A DNA stretch of 64,000 nt from Balaenoptera acutorostrata (taxonomy: Eukaryota > Chordata > Mammalia > Artiodactyla > Balaenopteridae). This document shows, one piece after another, positions 57,895 through 64,000 of the stretch. The notes beneath the pieces were generated by a model. It made no database searches. It saw only the letters and a list, made by a program, of their open reading frames with translations, and was not told where the DNA came from. Both the position numbers and the translations under genes were made by a program. How positions within the stretch are numbered: the stretch's first letter is position 1; the number at the start of each line of letters is the position of its first letter. Where the stretch lies: the NCBI RefSeq assembly GCF_949987535.1, contig NC_080064.1:40000282-40064281 (forward strand). The letters run 5' to 3'.

Positions 57895-58375
57895 GAAGAA
57901 GATGGGGATCCCCAGTGCTCTCCTGCAGGAGCTCACGGTGTGCTGGGGAAGAAGATACCCGGAGCTGTACCCATAGCACGAAGCAGAATAAGTTCAGAGC
58001 TGTGGGAGCCAAGTGGTGTGAGCAATTCATTCTCCCTCAGGGATCTGGGGGCAGCTTCAGAGAGGAGGTGGCAGATGACCTGGGCCTTGAAGGCTGCACG
58101 GGGGTATGAAGATAGGGCCTGCTTTGTTCTGGGAGAGTGAGTCACCTGGGGGGCTGGAGGCAGGAAGTGAGGCCTGGAGACAGGTAGCCACCAGGCCCTG
58201 GAGGCCCTGAACGCTGCGCTCGGCGTGTGCTCCACCTTCTGCAGGGCGAGGGGAGCCCAGAGGAGCGGGCTGAGCTCATCCGCTCTGTCTAGGGCTGACT
58301 TTGCTTCAGTGACTGGAGTCAAGATCATGTTGTGCAAACGGGAAAGCAAGGGTCATTTTAGAGCCCCAGCTCTCA
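57895..58375. other. No supported feature
   Basis: L2-like words (gcttcagagaggaggtggca, gacctgggccttgaaggctg) near 58052 suggest a decayed reversed L2; otherwise unassigned. Confidence 0.4.
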
Positions 58376-58530
58376 GCCGGGCTGTGAGCCAGGTGCCCGA
58401 AATATGGGATCTTCCCTGTTTTAACCCCGATGAGAACTCTCTAAGACAGAAATGCTAATTTAGCTTTCGCGGGAGGAAACTGAGGCTCAGAGCGGAAGCA
58501 CTCTGTGTGAGGTCACACAGTGAGAAGGTG
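58376..58530 (-). repeat. MIR SINE fragment
   Basis: Contains gggaggaaactgaggctcag and gtgtgaggtcacacagtgag. Confidence 0.65.
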
Positions 58531-59055
58531 CTGGAGCCAGCGTCCCTGAGCGCCTGACCCCAGAGCTCTGCCCTTCCCCCCCCACCCCCAGGCCACCCCT
58601 GACTGCTCGGTACCAGCCCTGGGCTCCGACCGTGACTTCTACCAAAGCCAGTGTCTGTGTCCAAGGCTCTGTCCGAGATGTTTCCGGCTGACCTCTGGGG
58701 ATGGTGGGGTGTGGAAGGGAGTGAGTGTTGGAGGGGAAGGGGAGGAAGTGCCCCCCATCTGTCCTGTCACTGCACACCCTCCAAGAATGGGCACCAGGCT
58801 CCCCACTGCCCTGGGTGGGAATAAACTCTTGAACTCTCCACAGAGATAACAAGTGCTATCTCCTCCCAGGCCTGAGTGTCGGCAGATGGGGCCTCTCGGG
58901 CCAACCTCCGGCTGCTTCCACCCACAGCTGTGAGGAAAAGCTGTCTGAAGATGGTGGGGGGCCCTTCAGGTTCTGCTCTCCCCTGGAGATGCCCCATCGC
59001 TTGCTTTCTTAGGGTCCATTCAGCACAGCCCCTGTCCCGTAGAGCCTAGAGTGAG
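58531..59055. other. No supported feature
   Basis: Nothing recognised; a C-rich patch occurs at about 58574-58600. Confidence 0.4.
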
Positions 59056-59059
59056 TGTG

Positions 59060-59235
59060 CAAAACCCAAGGGAGCTGTGGGGTCACATCCCAGCTCGGCC
59101 ACTGCCCTGAAATGGGGCTGTGACCAGACTGCTTCTTTGTACCACAGTTTCTTCATCTGTAAAATGGGGATGATAACCCCTCCCAGGGGCCAAGTGAAAC
59201 CGATGCCTGAACACAGCGAGCTCTTTGCAAACAGA
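59060..59235 (+). repeat. MIR SINE
   Basis: Contains ggtcacatcccagctcggcc, accacagtttcttcatctgt and aaaatggggatgataacccc. Confidence 0.7.
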
Positions 59236-59261
59236 CGATCACTACAAAGCAGAGACAAAAA

Positions 59262-59470
59262 GCTAGCCGCACCGCCTGGGTCCCAATGCCCAGCTCCACC
59301 CTCTCCAGCTGTGTGAACTTGGGAACTCTGGGAGAGTTTTCTTCAACTCAGTGCCTTGGTTTCCTCTTCCAGAAAACGAGGGTTGTGAGGGTGACACTGG
59401 TTAACTCAGACGAAGCACCCAGGACCGTGCCTGGCACAGTGGCAGGTGATATGTAAGTATCAGTTATTTA
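59262..59470 (+). repeat. MIR SINE
   Basis: Contains ctgtgtgaacttgggaactc, ccttggtttcctcttccaga and ggaccgtgcctggcacagtg. Lies directly after the preceding MIR in the same orientation. Confidence 0.6.
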
Positions 59471-60335
59471 TTTTTGGCGTTTCTCTCTACTTCACCCTCT
59501 GATCACTGGTCCTCCTTGGCCCTCCCTGCTCTGGAAAGCGCCAATGTCTCTCACTCTCCTTTTCTCCCCCTGAGCAAACCTCTCTCACACCCACATTCTC
59601 CCTCCCATTTCAGGGGGAGGGAGGCTCGGCAATCCCTTTCCGGCACGCGAGGAAGGACTGAGGCTGATGGGGACACAGGCTTTGTGGCCCAGCTTGGAGT
59701 GAGTAGCCTACATCACTCCGTCTCCCACAGTGCATGCCTAGTGCTGGAGAACAAACCATCCTTCTCCTGATCCTACAGACAAAATGCCACTGTAGTGATT
59801 CATGGACTCAGGATCCGGGAAAGCCAAGACTGAAAGGGGCCCCAAGGGGTACCCGGCCTGTTCCACATCCCTGCCCCTTGCCCCCGATCTCCTAATAGAA
59901 GGCACCAGACCTCCAATATAATCTCAGCGTAGCAAGCCTGATCCAATGTCCCCTGCTGCTGGGACTAATGGCCAAGGAACACTAGGTCTGGGTCTCTCAG
60001 GCCTGGGGGTGAGCCTGTGTCCCTCCGCAGTCACAGCTGGGCAGACCGGCTCTGAGCCTTTGCTATTTGAGGGCTGTTTTGATAACCTCTTACCATTCCT
60101 CCCCTCTTGCAGAGCCCCACCTGATCACCCCTCACCCTGGGCCTCCTCTTATCTCCTCGCTCTAAGCTCCCCATCCATTACTGTGCACGAGTTTTATCTG
60201 AGTCTCCATGGAATGAGATTGATTTCTATGAATAATTGGAATAGCTGGCTGGTGACCCAGTGTTGCTGCCACCAGGGTGACTGGGGCTTCAAAGCTCACA
60301 TCCAGCTCTTCCCCTCTCTCCATTCCCATGGCTGT
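59471..60335. other. No supported feature
   Basis: Unassigned. The part at about 60150-60260 is AT-richer (gagattgatttctatgaata) and free of repeat words. Confidence 0.4.
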
Positions 60336-60600
60336 TATCTGGTCCAGGCCACCCTGACCTTTGGCTTGGATCACAGTTACAGCTTTCTGACTACTCTCCC
60401 TGCCTGGTTTACTGCTCCTTCCCTCCCACCCCCTTCTTCCACTCCCACCCATCTGCTCTAGAGCAGCCAGATCCATCTGGTAAAGCTCAAACCCTTCCCT
60501 AGGCTTGCCAATTAGGGCCTTTCTGATCCAATCCCGATTTAACTTTTTGGTCTTATGGTAAAGATTCACCCTCGTGTTCCCTAGGCATAATCAAAGAAGG
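60336..60600 (+). repeat. L2 LINE fragment
   Basis: Contains tggtccaggccaccctgacc, agagcagccagatccatctg and attagggcctttctgatcc. Confidence 0.65.
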
Positions 60601-60627
60601 TCTTCTCCCAAGTTGCTCCCTCTGGGG

Positions 60628-60965
60628 GTGTTCATTCATTCATTCATCAATCACCGTTGAACACCTACCTTATCCACGTCTTCCACGGGCACTAAGAATG
60701 CAGACAGGAATAAGGCATAGACCTGTCCTTAGGGAGCATGTGGGTTAGTGGGAGAGGCAGATGCATAAACAGGCCATCTGTAATGGAGTGAAATAGGTGA
60801 GGTGTCTAGGGAAGCACAGGGTTGGAGGGGGTAGAGGAGTGGAGCTGTGAGAACCTAGAGAGTCCTAACCCAGCCTGGAGTTAGTAGGGAAGGCTTCCTG
60901 GAGGAGGGGGCATTTACTGTGGTCTTGGAGGACGAGAAAACTGACCAGATAGACAAAGGACATTT
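60628..60965 (-). repeat. L2 LINE 3' fragment
   Basis: Reversed L2 from gttcattcattcattcatca: ggcactaagaatgcagacag, ccttagggagcatgtgggtt and gaaggcttcctggaggaggg. Inverted relative to the L2 just before it. Confidence 0.7.
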
Positions 60966-61685
60966 TCCTGTTAAACAAAGCTTACTTCTTGATCCAGACC
61001 AATTCAAATACTGCACCCTCTAAGAATTCTTCTTTAATTGGCAAGACCCACACTGCCCTCCACCCAGGGCTGGCCTCATGAGTGTGCAGCTCGTGGAGTC
61101 CCTTAGAAGAGCCCACACTTAGAAGAGCCGCATGCTTGGTTTAATCTTCTGCTGTTGCTGTCTGAAATTATTCAGAATTTCAACAATTCACATTTGCACT
61201 AGGCCCCTCCAAGTTAAAGAGCTGGTCCTGCCTCCCTCAGCTCTTGTCACTCTCAACCTTGTATTATGCTTGTACCCTCCTCCCCAATGAGACGCCTTAT
61301 CCTTTCCCTGAGGAGCATCTACAGTTCCGGGCGGATCTGACTCATCCCTGTCCTCAGGGTCCAGCACAGAGGTGGGCACCAAAGAGCCTCTGTGAAGATT
61401 TTGGTGAATGCAATAAGACCCCACTGGAACCCAGCCATTTCATCAGAGCCAGGACAGCAACCCATGGGAGGGGGCGGAGTCCAGCTTGCACATGCTCCAG
61501 GAATTCAGAGACAGGAGAGATGGCTGTGGCTGGAGGTGGCAGAAAGTGCTCCCCAGAGGACCCACCACTGCTCTCCTGTCAAATGTCCCTTCTCAGCTCT
61601 CCCCGAGGTCTAGTCTCAATTCTCACCGCACTGATCCCCTCCCCCTTCTGGGCCTCTCCCTGGGCCTCTGGGCATAGCAGAGAGA
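60966..61685. other. No supported feature
   Basis: An open frame of 156 codons (plus, 61244-61714) has no recognisable domain. A tagaagagcc direct repeat occurs near 61085-61125. Confidence 0.4.
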
Positions 61686-61689
61686 AACT

Positions 61690-61830
61690 GGGAGGTAGGA
61701 TGACAGCATCTTAATTTCCCTGCTAATTACAAGTGCTGGGAAGAGAGGTGCTAAATGCCACATAATTACCCAGGAGGAGACACGTGCCAGACTCTTGGCT
61801 GCTCTCAGCCCCAGGAATTTCACTTTAATG
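61690..61830. promoter_or_regulatory. Candidate conserved noncoding element
   Basis: Clustered homeodomain-type words (cttaatttccctgctaatta, cacataattaccc) with an E-box, cacgtg (about 61781), and ctttaatgg just after. No repeats recognised. Regulatory role is inferred from motif texture only. Confidence 0.35.
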
Positions 61831-61851
61831 GTTTTCTTTTCTTCTTTCTTA

Positions 61852-61868
61852 AAAAAAAAAAAAAAAAA
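61852..61868 (+). repeat. Poly-A run
   Basis: An A run of about 17 without a recognisable retroelement body upstream. Confidence 0.85.
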
Positions 61869-62092
61869 GATAAAAAGAGTTAAGGCCTGGCTTTCTTTCT
61901 CCTTAGGCTTAGGAGTTAAAGAAAGCAGTCCCTTTCTTAAAGCCCTGTCTTTATCGGGGACGGAGATCCAGACCCTCCGCATTGGGTCTGGGGAGAAGGT
62001 CTGAGGATCGCAACTTGAGTTAGGCTGTGGGTGTGGAATGGGGTGGGTGGAAGGAGGAGCCCCAGCCTTCTCCTCCCTGCTTGCTTCCTGGA

Positions 62093-62093
<1 letters not shown>

Positions 62094-62133
<40 letters not shown>

Positions 62134-62147
62134 CGCCGCCGTCGCCT
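62094..62147. repeat. Compound microsatellite (AC)19-(CGC)n
   Basis: Pure AC for 38 bp, then cgccgccgccgtcgcc. The CpG-bearing trinucleotide tail is unusual in this AT-balanced neighbourhood. Confidence 0.95.
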
Positions 62148-62740
62148 GTCGCCACCATGGCTCCACCTTTGAGAACGGGAAACCCGAGATGCAGTCATGT
62201 TCAGGGTTGCAGGCATGAGGAAGCAGGGAGGGGTCCCCTGTGGGCCCCCCTGCATGGGGTCCGCCACTCATCCCGAGGGCAGGGGTGGGTGCAGTGTCAC
62301 CCAGTTGCTTGGCCTCACTCCTGTGCCCTGATGCCTGCCAGCTTCAGGCATAGCTTGAAAGGCTCCCAACAGGAAGCTATTAAGTTGATGAGCATTCTTG
62401 TGGTCCTGGATTGATACAGCGACGCTCTGTTTCGTAAAGCTGTTGTAATTTCCATAATAACATTTTCCTCTTCTTAAGTAAACTTGGACCCCAGCCCGAA
62501 GAATGTGGCTGGCTTTGCCTGGGGAATTCAGGACCTGAGATCGTGGAGGGAGCGGGAGCACTCCCTGGAAAGGTGGGAAGGGGAAGGGAAAGCCACAGCT
62601 CCCGGAGCCCAAGGACTGGGACTCATAGGGGCTGGTGGAGTCTGGCTGAGCAGGAATCTCTGGAGGACTCATAACTCAGCCCTGGGCTGGGCCATGGCCC
62701 CTCCATCCTCCTGGGTGTATCCCTTTTATAACACAGGGAG
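62148..62740. other. No supported feature
   Basis: Begins with a Kozak-perfect gccaccatgg (62151-62160) that opens an 85-codon frame with no recognisable domain. Nothing else seen. Confidence 0.4.
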
Positions 62741-62744
62741 GCAG

Positions 62745-62970
62745 CCTAGAGCAGTGGTCAGGAATACGGACTCTAGGTTTTGATCATAGAACCACTATAT
62801 ACTACTTGTGTGGTCCTGGGTAAGGCACTTAACCTCTCTGTACCTCAGTTTCCTCATCTGAAAAATAGGAATCATAAATGTACATAACTTACATGTACAT
62901 TGTGAGGATTAAATAAGATAATATATGTAAAGTGCCCAAAAGAGTACCTAGTGCAAAGCATGTGCTCCAC
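62745..62970 (+). repeat. MIR SINE, nearly full length
   Basis: Contains tggtcaggaatacggactct, ggcacttaacctctctgtac, ctcagtttcctcatctgaaa and gtgaggattaaataagataa. Confidence 0.85.
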
Positions 62971-63109
62971 ACATTTTTCAAAGAAATCCACACAAATCAC
63001 TGTGTCTCATAGGTAGTTTTATAATTCTAAGTTTCTCAGATTCTGGAGTCAGGCAATAATAAAATCTTGACATTTTTGAGCCAATGAGTTAAAAAACTCC
63101 TAAGATCAT

Positions 63110-63360
63110 GTAGTAATGGAGTCAAATAATAGTTAGCAATGTGGAGTCTTAGATTTACAGAATCCTGGACTATGAAACAAAATGATATTCGCATCCTAAG
63201 GTCTTCAAGATAAGCCCGACACTGGCCATTCAGTGTCTGCTCCCACATCCCCATGACCATGAGTTTACTACCTTCAAAATTTGCCTCCCGGGAAGTTAAT
63301 ATTGAATACAGATCTCTCTCCTTTGGCAGCCCCACTTGGTCCTAGTTCTCTCTGAGCCAC
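63110..63360. repeat. Ancient interspersed repeat, family uncertain
   Basis: Words such as cccccacatcc-like stretches and accttcaaaatttgcctcc recall the same class as at 22340. Weak assignment. Confidence 0.3.
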
Positions 63361-63599
63361 CACAGTGCATCTGCTTCCTCCTCCCAGGAGAGCCCTGAGA
63401 GACTGGGAGAGATGGAGACATCAGGTTTACCCAATGCCTACTCTTCTCCTAGCTGCTTTCTCTTAGAACAAGGCTCTCCATTGTGTCACTGATAGGCTGC
63501 CTTGGTCTGACCAAGCCCTGCCACCTAAGGTCCCACAGTGAATACCATGTGAACTTGACCATGGTAGGGCTCAGAGGGACATCTGTCACCCTCCATTAT

Positions 63600-63735
63600 C
63601 TTTTTTTTGTATATATTTTTATCTTCCAGTTTTATTGAGATATAATTTTTTCAGGTTTTAAATATTTAATATTATTTTCAGGTAATATATTCATATATTT
63701 CCCCTGACATTTTATTAAGAAAAATTTCAAACTTA
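63600..63735 (-). mobile_element. L1 LINE fragment, antisense
   Basis: T-rich start, then ttccagttttattgagatat, a typical reversed L1 3'-region word, followed by AT-rich decayed sequence. Confidence 0.5.
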
Positions 63736-63750
63736 AAAATCAAAAGAATT

Positions 63751-64000
63751 GGGCTTCCCTGGTGGTGCAGTGGTTGAGAATCCGCCTGCCAATACAGGGG
63801 ACACGGGTTCGAGCCCTGGTCTGGGAAGATCCCACATGCCGCAGAGCAACTGGGCCCGTGAGCCACAATTACTGAGCCTGCGCGTCTGGAGCCTGTGCTC
63901 CGCAACAAGAGAGGCCGCGATAGTGAGAGGTCCGCGCACCACGATGAAGAGTGGCCCCCGCTCGCCGCAACTAGAGAAAGCCCTGGCACAGAAACAAAGA
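63751..64000 (+). mobile_element. CHR-type SINE, cut by the window end
   Basis: Starts gggcttccctggtggtgcag with A and B boxes and continues to the last base without reaching its tail. Very close in sequence to the copies at 21251 and 40744. Confidence 0.93.

Noticed and set aside
57556..58109. ORFs of 94-164 codons with repeated VSPALAG / QADSQPL-like peptides, also at 6855, 21203, 40661, 49009, 49212 and 63678
   Set aside because: These are translations of the CHR-type SINE in one or other strand. The recurring peptide is a repeat artefact, not a gene family.
62031..62414. 127-codon ORF including a Thr-His repeat
   Set aside because: The repeat is the AC microsatellite translated; no domain or splice evidence.

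Overview
This window is mammalian nuclear DNA. It looks like a cetacean (whale or dolphin), or at least a cetartiodactyl. It carries seven copies of a tRNA-derived SINE beginning gggcttccctggtggcgcag, the CHR-type family of the whale/hippo/ruminant clade. It also has a 3'-end fragment of a cetartiodactyl-type L1 and a background of older pan-mammalian repeats (MIR, L2, L1M, MER5A, MER20, MLT1). There are no operons or dense ORFs; nearly all long open frames are GC-driven or repeat-driven shadows.

I can support one protein-coding gene: the 5' end of TRABD2B (TIKI2, a Wnt-inactivating metalloprotease) on the minus strand. Coding exon 1 (12311-12412) encodes the signal peptide. Coding exon 2 (9715-10275) encodes the first 187 residues of the TraB/TIKI catalytic domain, including the first GxxH motif. 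Both exons have canonical splice sites and join in frame (34 + 187 = 221 codons). The remaining exons lie beyond position 1, so 1-9714 is the start of a long intron 2. Intron 1 is 2035 bp. A CpG island at about 12060-13480 covers exon 1 and the presumed promoter, and holds degenerate GC-rich tandem repeats directly upstream of the start codon.

From about 13.5 kb to 64 kb I see no exon of any gene. This is 5' flanking or intergenic DNA, or an uncharted upstream exon or lncRNA region. In human the next genes in this direction are the SKINT1-like/SLC5A9 group on 1p33, recalled from general knowledge and not shown by the sequence. The flank is mostly decayed L2 and MIR, three L1 segments of different ages, two MER5-type elements, one MER20, five of the SINEs that fall wholly in the flank plus one cut by the window end, and simple repeats. 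Several repeat-free stretches with clustered homeodomain-like, TCF/LEF-like or ZNF143-like words are candidate regulatory elements, notably about 32.9-33.2 kb, 61.69-61.83 kb, 54.86 kb and, inside intron 2, 7.5-8.9 kb.

I found no undescribed multi-gene system. The observations most worth checking are the tandem NAG splice acceptor of exon 2, the promoter minisatellite, a SINE carrying an apparent 3'-transduced tail, a long SINE variant with an internal duplication, and the candidate enhancers. Repeat family names come from recognising consensus words by eye; their edges are approximate.
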